From: Oryzias latipes
Lineage: Eukaryota > Chordata > Actinopteri > Beloniformes > Adrianichthyidae
Length of the DNA stretch: 64,000 nt
Direction: 5' to 3'
NCBI RefSeq assembly: GCF_002234675.1
Contig: NC_019867.2
Span: 2,002,001-2,066,000 of the forward strand
The notes under the pieces: model-generated
Told to the model about the DNA's origin: nothing
The model's database searches: none
What the model saw: only the letters and a program-made list of their open reading frames with translations
Program-made: the position numbers and the translations under genes
Part shown: piece by piece, positions 48,301 to 58,797 of the stretch
Layout of the letters: each line of letters begins with the position of its first letter
How positions within the stretch are numbered: the first letter of the stretch is position 1

Positions 48301-51300
48301 GGCGCATCGCAGGCTAGACCCCCCACCCCCTCACCCTAATATGAGGTTATATAAGGAAGGGGGTAAGTTGGGGACAGCTGGTAGACTGTCCCCCGGTGGT
48401 CAAACAGCCGTCCCCCAGCCCACCCCCAGCAAAGGGGCCAGGGCCACCCAGCCCAGGGGCCCACCCCCGGAGGCGCCGACACCCCAGGCCCGGCACCACC
48501 CACCCCACACAGAGAGAGAGGAGCCAGAAAGCGTCGCCCCCCCCCGGAGCAAGCCCAGGCCCCCACCCCCAGACGCCGGCCCTAGAAGAGCTCTGGTCAG
48601 GCCTCGACGGGACCGAGGAGGCCAACCGGCCGAGGCAACCACTGATTGCACAGTTGGAAATCTGCCGTAAATTTGACGCCATATTTCATGCTTAACTGAA
48701 GCCTCTGTTGCCAAAATCTCCTCCACATGGGCGTGGCAAATGGTGCTGAGCCGAGTAGCTCCGCCCTTGACCCCTCCCCCCCGTTCTGCAAGCTTTATCT
48801 TGTATGACTGAAAAGCTTGACACAAGGGCGGCGGCACAAACGACAACGACTGACAGTCTCAGAAACTGAGAAAATTGTTAGATTCACTTGCACAGCAAAT
48901 AAAATGAAATGCCAGAAAGAAAGCGTGTGGCCTTTTTCCATATATGTGCTGAGCTTTTTTCTTGGCCGCACGGACCCAGAGGAAGGGTCAGGTTTAGGAT
49001 TATGGGTCATGGTTCAGCTGCGTTCACACCGAACGCGATTGGCGCGGCAGAAGCGACCAGTTTCAATGTTAAATTGATGTTACAGACGCAATCTGAGGTC
49101 CTGCGGTGCGATTTGAGCAATGGTTGCGATTTGGTACCCGTCTGAACCAAATCAAGGCGGGTACACCCTGGACAGTCTGTCGCAGGGCCCATGGAGCTGG
49201 AGCAATCCCGGTCACTACGCTGGCTTCCAGACGGCGAGCAGGCGGCCAGACAGAGACCCGCTGCGGGATTTAGAGCCAGCCTGCTCAGGCCTCCAGAACT
49301 TTATGATATTATTCTTATTTTCACCGAGGGAATAATTAAATAGATCGCCTGATTTTATTCTTGTTTTTATTTTTTCCCTCTCTGGTTAATGCGGGAAAGC
49401 CAGCCTTCAAACTCAGTCAGAGAAGAAACACAAGTGCAGGAAACAGATTAGGGATTTTAGGTTAAAGTTCATTTTTAAAAATCTGCAACAAACGTTAAGA
49501 TCCAGCCTTTGGACGCACTTAAAATACATGCAGGCATTTCAGCAATGTGCCATTTTCTCTTTTCCTGCACCTGAGCTTGTGCACTCTGGACGGGGCAGAT
49601 CAGAGAGCCTGTGCAACGCGCATGTGCTAGTGGGCCGTTGTGACATCATAACAGCCCATTAATTTAAACGGAGCGATTTTGCAACAGTTTGATTGACAGG
49701 GATTTAAAAGGAGAAGTACTCAGAAATGCAAAAATGAAAGGATTTTTTAAAATTACATTTGTTCTATTTCACAAGAAAAATGTCACAGGTATGGGTCAAA
49801 AAACATGATGTTTGACTTCAAGTACTTAAAACTGAAACAAATTTAATGTTGTTTTTTGTTACCGCAGAAAGAAAAGGTCCCCATTGGGCAGCGCAGTGAT
49901 GTGGCCCGTGGGAAACAGCAGCTGGTCGTTTCTGAACCAGGTGACCCGAGCCTCTGGCCTGCTGTGAGGAGGACTGCAGCTGAGAGTCAGGTTTTCTCCT
50001 CTCTTCACCGTCATGTTTGTGGGCTCCTGCACAAAAGTCCAGCCCATCTCTGCAAACACAGCAGATCATGTGTGAAGGGACTTACAGAAGAACTTTGATA
50101 CATTTGGGCGGAGCATCGGTAAATACGGTACCAGCTGGGAGGAGGAAGGCCGGCTCTGATTGGACAGTCTGGTTCTGGTTGGATGCTTCACAGTGATAAA
50201 AGCCCTCATCCTCCCTTGTCACATTTCTAATGAAAAAAAGTCCGAAATGAACAGCTGTCAGACCAAACCTCCATCAAGGTGTTTGTGCAGAATTGTCACA
50301 CAAAAACAACTTTTGAAACAATATAGGTTGATTTTCCAAAATCAAACATTTCATGGCAGCAACTGAATTCAAAGGTTTGTGAATGACCTGCCTCTTGAAA
50401 CCTTCATTTTATTTTTTAGAAGGAGGGTGGCTGAGTCATTGAGGCCCTCAAGTTGATTCATTGTTTGTGTCTTTTATTAATGCCAACTACAGATTTAACA
50501 GATCACACCTCTTCCTGAAGGTTCCTCTTTTTTTTCACCAGTCCATAGGTTTTGGGAATAATCCAAAGGTTTTTCTCAAATGAGAGACTTAAAGTGCTTT
50601 TTTCCCCCCTTAATCGCTCCCTTGGATCAACTTTTACGGTTCTGATGAATACTCGATTCCGATTGGCTGCAGGATGCCCATTAAAAATGGACACCTAAAA
50701 CAGAGGTTCCAGTCACATAGCCTGAATGTACCGTAATATTGGCCTAAACAGCAGTTGGTAATTGGAACAACAGAAACTCAGAACATAAGGGAATGTATTT
50801 GTAAATAATTGTATTATTATTTAATGAAATAAATAGTTTGTTCATTGATCCACATTTAATGCTCAGAGTTAATGGAGGATATTTCTTCAACGATCCAGAA
50901 AAATGTTTATGTAATTTATTTCTCTGAAACTTTATCTTCACCATCCGGACAAAAGCAAGCGGGAAGAGGTGAACTTTCCCTCTGAAATGACGATTAGCGT
51001 GTAAACCACCTTCTGCCGCTGGTTAATCCTCATACCTCATCTGCAGCAGAAGGACAAGCAGGTTCTGTATCCGTCACCATGACGTCACTCAGAGTATCAA
51101 ATAGTTTCCTCCTTTTGAAGAACAATTTTAACGTTAGAAGAATTTAGATTAAAGTACAAACAATTGATTTAATATTTATCTGTTTCATAAGTGACCACGG
51201 TATGAGCGGGATAATGTGCTGATGGACAGTTGAAGCCTCCGCGTCATCCATTGTTGTCCAAAAGTCTCTTTCTATCTGTTGAATTATGCCTTCTGACCTG

Positions 51301-53577
51301 ATCTGACTCGGGTGAGGCCTGCAGGTTTTCCACCACATCACATTTTGAGTTCCTGGAGTCTAACTGTTACAGCTTTTTTTTTTATCATTCTCTTCGGTCC
51401 AAAATCCTAAGGAAGATTTTTTGGCTTGTCAGTGACGTCCACTGCTACAAAACACTTTGTGAGATTCTTTGGAGTTTTGAGGCGGCGTTGTTTTCGTCAA
51501 GGAGCATCTTAAACAGCAGTCGGGTTTAGGTCGCAAATTTAAAATGACTTGAGGTTCTTCTAATTATTTTTACCCCAAAACATCTTTTGATGTCAGTATT
51601 TTCAGATCTAAGCTGGACTGATAACTTCAACAATGGTTGACAAAGCAGATAGAAAAAAAAAGTGATTGTTGTGTTCGGTGTCGGACCTGAATGTGAGCAG
51701 CTGCCCATTGTTCTGGAGGCTGAATGAAGCCGAGCCGTTGGGCAGGAGGAACCCGTCTTTGAACCAGCGCACCATGGGAACAGGGAAGCCAGAAACAGTG
51801 CATTGCATGGAGACATTGGTTCCCATAGCAACAGTTGTGTTGTCAGGGCCCTGGGTGATCTGCAGCTTCCTCCGCACCCCTGCAAGGTAAACTGCCTTCA
51901 TAAGACCCAGTTTTCAAAAGGAGACTGCTCGTTCACACGAGAAACAGACGGATCCTGACCAGAAGTCAACTCGCCTTGCACGGTCAGCTTAGCCGGTTTG
52001 CTCTTCCTGCTGATGTTCAGTGACGGATTTCTTGTGACACAGACATAAACTCCGTCATCGTGTAATGTCACGTTAGAGAGGTGAAGCGTGCCTGAGGTTT
52101 TGTTTTGCTGCCCGCCACCGTACTCCCCCTAAAACAGAGAAAAGGCGGATTACAGCGCGCAATTTTATGACAATTACTGTTTTTAAACATTTGCAAAAAC
52201 CTCAGAGTTTAGAGCAAATACTTCCACTAAATAACCACAAATGTAGCTGAGCTATTCAAATAAATGAAATTTTAAAAAATGCAAGAAAATGACAAAGAAT
52301 GCAACTAATTTAAGAACATAAACATGCAATATTTAAGGTTTGGTATTTATTATTATTATTGACCTTTATTAAACCAGGAAATTCCCAAGGAGAATAAAAA
52401 CCGATAAAGTTGTGGCCAACAAGCAGCCACAGTTTAAAATATTAGAATAATAAAAGTTTATAACACTTACACATTAATAAAAAACACACGATTCAAAAGA
52501 TTAAAAACCTGAAAAATAGTCAAAATGCTGAGAAAGAGAAATAATTAGAATATTTTGTGGAATTCTGGGTTTCGTTGAAGGATCCAGTAGGTTTCCTACT
52601 TCCTCTTCAGTGACGATCTAAATTAATCTAAATAATTTAAGGCCTTTTTCTTGTTCATTGTTGTTCTTTTTATCTTCTGTCTTAACGCTGGTCTAAAGAA
52701 CTTGTAAAGGAGAAATTCCTGTAGGGATGTAGATTGTTCTCTTCGACGTTCTTTAGAGATAAAAATACTAGAATTCAGGTAAAAAAGTTTGATTTCCCAC
52801 AGTGTATTAAAATGCTAGATGTGGAGCTAAAACACTGTGAAGGTTTTGCTTTTGGTAAAGATGGAAATGTCAAGAGGAGTACTATTTGATATATACATTT
52901 ATATCTATATTTATATCTATTTATATAGCAAGTTCTGCTATTTTTATATACATTATAGAGAGAGTCTTTATACGCTAACAGTGCATGAGTTTTCTGTGCA
53001 AACGGAAGAAAACGTTTTATTTTTTCCTGAGAGTTGACCTAAATTCGCGGCCGTTTTCTTGAGAACGTTCTCACCTGGAAGTGTCTTCCCCTGGTGACCG
53101 TGGTTCCATCTTTGAGCCAGAAGATTTCTGCAGGAGAAGAGCTCTCCCCTGACACACACTGCAGGAAAACCGCCCCTCCTTCTCTGACCGTCTGGTTCTG
53201 AGGACTGAAGAAAACATCCTCCAAACCTGGAACCCCAGTTATTAAACATCTCACACCTGCTGCAAGCGGCTGTATTTGTGTCATCACTGTGTCTAGATCC
53301 GTAAATCAATCATTCATGTCTGTCAGTGGATTTGGGGAATGGAGGACAGACGATTTATCATCTGGATTATTGTTGACTTTCTTTCATCTGTTTAATGAGA
53401 GGAACTTCACTTTGGACCAAAATACTCTGCATTTTTTCACATTTGTCCGCTAACAGTCAAACCAAAGGAATCATAAAAGGTCCTTGCAGGAGAAAAGAAG
53501 AGCCCGTTCACAGACTCACCCAGAAGCGAGACGACTGTCAAGCTGGACAGGATGAAGACACAGTGGGGGACAACCAT
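39391..53577 (-). CDS. Five-Ig-domain single-pass membrane protein
   Basis: Sixteen exons, minus strand: 53520-53577, 53075-53226, 51975-52128, 51687-51879, 50132-50226, 49863-50049, 44894-44991, 44658-44811, 43720-43838, 42747-42914, 42542-42655, 41354-42233, 41125-41279, 40923-40992, 39956-40145 and 39391-39885. All phases agree, giving 1093 residues. Order: signal peptide (about 1-19), five Ig domains (about 20-498, each in two exons, with C...W...DxGxYxC patterns), a Ser/Thr/Pro-rich stalk in one long exon (about 499-791), one membrane helix (about 809-832) and a 260-residue cytoplasmic tail rich in Ser/Pro. I do not recognise the family: no fibronectin domains or kinase are visible. A cell-surface adhesion or receptor role is inferred from the architecture. 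One intron (exons 3-4) uses a GC donor. Exon 8's donor (GTACGG) is weak. Confidence 0.82.
40190..40870 (+). repeat. Dispersed repeat family R1, longest copy
   Basis: This is the most complete of three copies in the window (others at 33870-34090 and, inverted, 12640-12895). It fills most of the intron between exons 14 and 15 of the Ig gene. It is GC-moderate with many CGT/ACG strings, has no convincing transposase and shows no recognised terminal repeat. It is probably a non-autonomous DNA element. Confidence 0.6.
42915..42956 (+). repeat. G-rich telomere-like tract
   Basis: A run of eight or so G is followed by GTTAGGGTTAGAGTCACGG and TTAGGGTTTGGG. It resembles two degenerate pairs of the vertebrate telomere hexamer. 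It lies immediately upstream, in transcript sense, of the acceptor of Ig-gene exon 10, where its complement forms the C-rich polypyrimidine tract. Confidence 0.5.
43971..44633. mobile_element. Long palindrome-ended MITE in Ig-gene intron
   Basis: The left end starts CTATGGAGTGATATTAACAT and the right end, read inward, starts CATGGAGGGATATTTATGCC; the arms pair for about 65 bases including TTGCACA and CAAAGTTGCAAA. Flanks show a possible TCTTT duplication (43966-43970, 44634-44638). It makes up most of the intron between exons 8 and 9 of the Ig gene. Confidence 0.75.
45301..45691 (+). mobile_element. tRNA-headed SINE nested in copy A
   Basis: The head has an A box (TGGCGCAGTGGTCAGCGC) and a B box (AGTTCAAGTCC), followed by the familiar fish-repeat body with GGAGTTTGCATGTTCTCCCC, CTTCCTCCCACCATCCAAAA and CCAGTCCAGGGC, and a GAAT-repeat tail. 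It is flanked by the 10-base duplication GTAATTGAGG (45291-45300 and 45692-45701). The homologous uninterrupted site is visible in copy B near 46675-46684. Confidence 0.85.
46519..48648 (-). mobile_element. GC-rich poly(A) retroposon, copy B
   Basis: This 2130-base copy of the same family as copy A is inserted into copy A. On the minus strand it ends GACAGGACAAGTT plus about 24 A. It is flanked by a perfect 15-base duplication CACAGTTGGAAATCT (46504-46518 and 48649-48663). Long open frames exist on both strands (up to about 268 codons), but they are Pro/Arg/Gly-biased, overlap antisense and show no domain, so I treat the element as non-coding. An internal duplication lies near 48018-48185. 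Confidence 0.78.
48018..48185 (+). repeat. Internal duplication in copy B, unit about 101 bases
   Basis: Two units share GGTGCAGTTAAAATTGGCGA/GGTGCGGTTAAAATTGGCGG, GGACATCTCCTG/GGACATCTGCTG, CACAGTGATGTCC/TGCAGTGATGTCC and a trailing CCTA(A/C)ATGTCTAAGGTGC. A third partial start follows near 48218. Confidence 0.7.
49013..49190. mobile_element. Harbinger-like end joined to a SINE fragment
   Basis: GCTGCGTTCACACCGAACGC at about 49018 resembles PIF/Harbinger-like termini. From about 49157, GGCGGGTACACCCTGGACAG...CTGTCGCAGGGCC is the reverse complement of the conserved 3' body of the SINE family at 45301. Both pieces are remnants in intron 6 of the Ig gene. Confidence 0.45.
52340..52520. repeat. 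Dispersed repeat remnant in Ig-gene intron
   Basis: TATTGACCTTTATTAAACCA followed by GGAAATTCCCAAGGAGA resembles a common fish retroelement 3' segment (TTTATTAAACCAGG-type). Limits and family are uncertain. Confidence 0.35.
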
Positions 53578-53729
53578 TTGTAGAAGCAATCAGAGGACAC
53601 AGACGTGCATTCTACTGTGGAGCTCCCAGAGAGGAAAGAAGGAAACGGCATCCAGCTTCATCCATGCGATCCATGCTGATGGCCTTCACTCTGAAATACG
53701 ACACAAGGCATCCATCCTTCTGCCTTCGG

Positions 53730-54030
53730 GGCCTGCTGAATCCCTTTCAGGGTCACTGGGCTGCTGGAGCCGACCCGACTGTTGGACGACCCTGAACTGG
53801 TCACCGGTCTGCTGCAGGTCCACGCACTCACATGTATACCTATAGGGGCAATTCAGAGACACCAATGTTTTTGGACCGTGGGAGGAAATCAGAGAAAATC
53901 CTCATGCTTCAAAGGTTCATTGGTGGCTCTGACTGGCTCCTAGGTGTGAGTGTGCAGCCTTGCAACAGGCCGGTGACCTGTTCAGGGCGAACCCCGCCTT
54001 CACCCAACAGTGGGGTTGGCTCCAGGAACC
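53730..54030. mobile_element. Two opposed fragments of the tRNA-SINE body
   Basis: Left of about 53870 and right of about 53930 are diverged pieces of the same SINE 3' body: CCTGAACTGGTCACCGGTCT on one side and GGCCGGTGACCTGTTCAGGG on the other. They lie in opposite orientation, forming an imperfect hairpin just upstream of the Ig-gene first exon. Confidence 0.5.
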
Positions 54031-54146
54031 TGGAGAATCTGCAGATATTCGTATTTTCAAATCAATTTTAGTTTGTATTTTGTAAAATTTCACCATGACA
54101 GATTACATGTTAATTCTTTAGACGGACGTGAAACCATAAGGATGAG

Positions 54147-54300
54147 ACTATAGGGCTGCACCATATGAGGAAGACTCGCGTTTTGCGACATCAGTGATCA
54201 ATATTGCGATGATGATATAACTTGCGAAACATAAACAAACAGCAAAACAACCAAAAACATCATTTCCATTTTACTGCAAAAGTTTAATTTAAATAAGAGT
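54147..54300. repeat. Dispersed repeat with GGGCTGCACCATATGAG start
   Basis: TAGGGCTGCACCATATGAGG, followed by TTGCGACAT, ATATTGCGATGATGATATAA and CTTGCGAA, matches the general form of a widespread fish repeat (GGGCTGCACGATAT...TTGCGATA). The other end may lie near 54430-54470. Confidence 0.45.
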
Positions 54301-55331
54301 CAATCAGAGGCAAACATCTTACATAAAAGGCGTCCATCTGATTGTCCAAATGCATAAAGGGATTTGTTCGATTCGTTGATTACTTCTAGCTGCCATAAGA
54401 TTGTTTTAGCAAATTTAAGGTAACCATGTGTTGTGATTTTCACTGGCTTTTGCGACATGCAAAAACTGAACCAAACCATTAACTTTTTCACAAATTAAAT
54501 GAAAAATGTTCCTCATCTCCTCCTCTACAACCGGCGCGCTGAACTTGCCACGTGCTCAGATCCACCATGAATACATTTCCCCCCCAAATGTATTCATCCC
54601 TCCCTCGTGGCGCCCCTGCCCCCTTTTATTCCTCCTGTTTTGGATGTGAATCTGCAGCACGAGTCCAGCTTTGTCCTCTTTAGTACCTTCAATGGACACA
54701 GCCACTTTATAGAGCTTGTGCTTTAGTCCCCCCCTCACTCAATGAAAGTGACATGAAAAGAGGCTGCGGAGCTTTGTACTGTGAAGATCAGTTATTGGTC
54801 CCTTCAAGGACAACCACCTGTCTGATCCTATGGGCTTTCATGATCCTCAGCACGGCCATTATGGGGCTCATCCTTTAGACACAAAGAACATTTACTTTTT
54901 GCTTAACTAAAAAATGTGAAAAAATAAATGCGTTTGTTTGCAGATAGCTTAGGAACAAAATGATCTGAATACTATTTGGAATATTTTTCTAGTCATTTGC
55001 AGAGACAAGTAGAAAGAAACCTGCAAATGAAAGTGTCCAACATTATGTAAATGTTGGACATGAAGCGCATTGTTCCAGACACCTGCTGGAACTGCAATTC
55101 AATACTTTGTGTTTCTACAATAATAATGTTCTTTTTTTGTTAACAACTATAAATTCATTTTAATATAACTCATATGATGACACGTTTGTGTTTTTCACTT
55201 TCCATTTCCCTCTTTCTTTGGTGGAGCTCTGAACAACAGAACTGACAGAACTTAAGACTTACGTAAGGACTGAAAATCTAAAAAAACAAGATAATTAAAG
55301 TCATGTGCAGCATTGCATGACCTGCAGGCCG

Positions 55332-55355
55332 CCCCCCCCCGCCCCCCCCCCCCCC
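55332..55355 (+). repeat. Poly-C tract
   Basis: A run of C interrupted by a single G. It is a simple low-complexity tract with no other signal around it. Confidence 0.9.
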
Positions 55356-56284
55356 ATTTGACCTGCCCTTACCAGCTGAGCGGTTGCTAAGCCCCTCACC
55401 CTCCCCTTCTGCCCATTCCACCCTGGTCAGACGTGACAAATTCATAAGAAAATACACTTTTTTCAGAATGGATGCTTATCGTGATTAGAATTTTTATTTG
55501 GTCAAGCGTCCATTTTAGTGCACACACATTTGACTGAAAATGTATTTGAAGAAGAGCATTTTCATACAAAGTATGAAGACAAAAAAAGGGAATATAATAA
55601 TGTAAAGGCTGGAGAAAAAAACCTTTATAGTATGTACATAATGCATGGATTGAACTCTTAGAAACCATGGTCGACGCCGTGCAGAACATTTAACTATGCT
55701 TGGATGTAGCTGCATGATCTGAGGAGTTCAACGCACCCACAGGAGACGGACAAACATCACAGAATGATCCATTTCCACGACAGTGACCGAGGATTTACTC
55801 ACCCTGCCTCTGTGTTCTGGATCAGTCCATTTGCCCCTCTCGGTGTGGATGCATCTCCTGCCCCGATGCATCTCCTCAGCGTCCAGCCGGGGGAGCTTAG
55901 ACGCTCACTTCCCCCACACACACCTTCAACAGCTCCACGGCACACACCCACACTGTTCACTGTGAATCCACTCAGAACTGGCCTACTGAATCGCTAAATC
56001 TGGACTCATTTGGACGATAAAAACGGCTCAACTTGTCTCTGCGTTTCTTTTTATGGAAAAGCCAATTCTGATGTTTAGATAAAATATCCACTGAATGTTT
56101 GTTAAATAAAACTTTTAAATCTAAAGAATTAAAATCAGCAGAGTAAATCAGTTGAGTAAATAAAAAAATAAACTTCTAGTTCAGTGGGATTAAAATTTAT
56201 GCTTTAAAGCCATCCATTCTTCCATTGTTGTGTATTTTTAGAAGGTTTTTTGGAAAGTCAGTGCACCTGCCTGGAAAGACATAG

Positions 56285-56740
56285 TAATAGAATAAAATAG
56301 AATAGAAAAGAATAGAATACGGTCTAGCATCATAGTATACTGTAGTATACTGTAGTATACTATTTTATAGTATCGTATAGCAAAGCATAGTATAGCACAG
56401 TAGAGTATTGTCTAGCATTGTATAGTACAGTAGCGTATAGTACAGGATAGTGTGGTTTACTGTAGTATAGTATAGTATACTATAGTATAGCAAAGCACAG
56501 TATTGTGTAGCATAGCATGGGATAGTATTGCATAGTATAGTACAGTATAGTAGATGATAGTATCGTATGGTTTACTATAATGTAATATAGTTTATTATAG
56601 TGCTGTATAGTATAGTGTAGTATAGTATAGCAGAGCACAGTATTGTGTAGCATAGCATGTTATAGTGTTGTATTGTATAGTACAGTACAGTATAGTACAG
56701 AATAGTATAGTACAGGATAGTATAGTATAGTGTAGTAGAT
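56285..56740. repeat. Pentamer array, ATAGT/ATAGC type
   Basis: About 90 diverged copies of a five-base unit (ATAGT, ATACT, ATAGC, ACAGT) run without a break. The many TATAGTATAC strings make it partly self-complementary. Confidence 0.9.
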
Positions 56741-57949
56741 CCTCACTGAAAACTAATCTTTTGCACAGCAACGTGAGTAATTTAACAAACTGCCAAATGG
56801 CTTAATTTATAACTGTGAATACATAACACCATAGAGGAATATATTTTAATAGCACCTAAGGTTTTTATTGCTTTTTTGACGAATCTAATCAATTAAATTA
56901 ATTAACTCCAATTGAAGCCCCAATTAATACTCCTTAGCCCACATCTGGACCAATTGCATTTTTAATATTATTAAACTAACTAGCTAAGTTTAATAAACAG
57001 CAGGTTTCTGTTTTGTTGAAACAGGAAAGTGTCTTTGAGTCAGACCCACTCGTTTTACAGGGTAAATACAATTATCAAGGTAAAGCACAAAGGATGGACA
57101 AAATAAAAACTGCACGTTGGTCAAGAGTTTTGAAATATACTGGTTCGGAAAACATGCAAAACCAAACAATAACACACAAGCAATATTCCCTTTAATTCAT
57201 CTTTGTGAATTTTTTCACCCACAAAAGCATAAAATGATCAACTCTGCCTCCTTTCATTCAGTGATGCACAAAAATTATTTACGGATTATCTGTGACCCTA
57301 AACAGGAGATAAAAGGTTGTAAAACTGTAAGTAGATGAGTCAAAATCGAGCTTTTTAATGTAAATTTTTACTAACATGCATAGACGTACAAGGAGACACT
57401 CCTGTATGAAATTTGCTGTGCTGTAGAGATAGAAGCTACAGCCTGATTGACGTTAAACTTTCACAACATCGGTTGCTAAATAAGTGCATAATAATGTTCA
57501 TGGTGTCCAAGTTGTCATGAAGACGTTGCAGAAATGATTGTCGCTGTGACACAACATAATGATCAGTGCTGAAGGACCAGGGGATCTATAGGGATGTGTT
57601 CACACTGATGTGGGTTAATGGGGGTAGTAGTGGCATTTTGTCCCACTAAAGACATAAATGAACTAGCTTTTAATGAAAGCCGTGCTAAAGCTGCAGACTA
57701 GACCAGACTGCTTCACGGAAAGTTTTTCTTCTAAAAAAGTGTCTGCATTTATGTTTCCAGCATTTGAAGTGTATATTCATAATTTTAAAGCAACAGAATA
57801 TTCTGGATATATATTTAAAACTACAAACTTACCACCCAGAAAAGAAGATTTATAAATCCCTCTATGCCAAAGAATATTGTTATTCAGTTAAATTGAAAAC
57901 TGGTTTCAATGTGTTTTCTTCAAGCACACCTGAACATATAATATGTTTT

Positions 57950-58420
57950 TTTTTTTCCAAATGTCAACTTGCTCCTTCCAAACAGGAAATGGCTCCCAGA
58001 AGCCAAATCTCATAGACTTCTATAGAAAGATTAACAGCTGTTACTTAGTCATTCCGTTGGTCAGAAGAACTGTTCTGGATCTCACACTTTCTTTAACATC
58101 TACTTGATTGTCCTCTTTTATTTCAGGAATTATTTTCTTTATCCCCAGTTATCCAAGTTACAAACTGACCAATCAAATGCCTCAGTTAGAGCATGTGGTG
58201 GCCACTACGCCCCACCTCAATGTCTGATTCAGGGTGTGGACTTCGAACAAGCTCACTTTTGATTGGCGACAGTGGTTGCCATAGAAACATTGACTCAGAC
58301 CAACTCGGACCAATCACTGTCATCTGGCTTCAACATGGCGACGTCCGTATTGTGGAAAAATAGTGACTGAATTGGCTTAATTTCGCTGGAGCCACTGTCC
58401 AGTTCTCTATATACAGTTTA
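57950..58420 (+). repeat. Dispersed repeat R3, copy next to GGAT array
   Basis: This is the best-preserved copy. CAAACAGGAAATGGCTCCCA, GTCATTCCGTTGGTCAGAAG, AACTGACCAATCAAATG and GTTGCCATAGAAACATTGAC are followed by CAACTCGGACCAATCACTG and a terminal TCTATATACAGTTTATGGG. The tetramer array starts immediately after it. Confidence 0.65.
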
Positions 58421-58425
58421 TGGGA

Positions 58426-58464
58426 TGGACGGACGGATGGACGGACGGATGGATGGATGGATGG

Positions 58465-58500
<36 letters not shown>

Positions 58501-58548
58501 ATGGATGGAGGGATGGATGGATGGATGGATGGACGGACGGATGGATGG

Positions 58549-58584
<36 letters not shown>

Positions 58585-58668
58585 ATGGATGGATGGATGG
58601 ATGGATGGATGGATGAATGGATGGATGGATGGATGGATGGATGGATGGATGGATGGATGGATGGATGG

Positions 58669-58704
<36 letters not shown>

Positions 58705-58724
58705 ATGGATGGAGGGATGGATGG

Positions 58725-58760
<36 letters not shown>

Positions 58761-58797
58761 ATGGATGGATGGATGGATCGACGGACGGATGGATGTC
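58426..58797 (+). repeat. (GGAT)n tetramer array
   Basis: About 93 units of GGAT with scattered GGAC, GGAG and GAAT variants. All frames on both strands stay open (Trp-Met-Asp-Gly or Ile-His-Pro-Ser repeats), which explains the long spurious open frames. It directly follows repeat R3. Confidence 0.98.

Larger units (their letters stand above)
45152..48680 (-). mobile_element. GC-rich poly(A) retroposon, copy A (interrupted)
   Basis: Read on the minus strand, the element ends GGACAGGACAAGTTAAAAAA, a poly(A)-type 3' end. It is flanked by a perfect 10-base direct repeat ATATTTCATG (45142-45151 and 48681-48690). Its body is split by a SINE (45301-45691) and by copy B (46519-48648); without these it is about 1 kb. 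The body is GC-rich, Pro/Gly-biased in every frame, and shows no reverse transcriptase, endonuclease or other domain. The hallmarks fit target-primed reverse transcription. It lies in intron 6 of the Ig gene. Confidence 0.75.

Noticed and set aside
45936-48846. Long Pro/Gly/Arg-rich open frames (up to 268 codons) on both strands
   Set aside because: GC-rich retroposon sequence; frames overlap antisense, differ between copies A and B, have no domain and no splice context.
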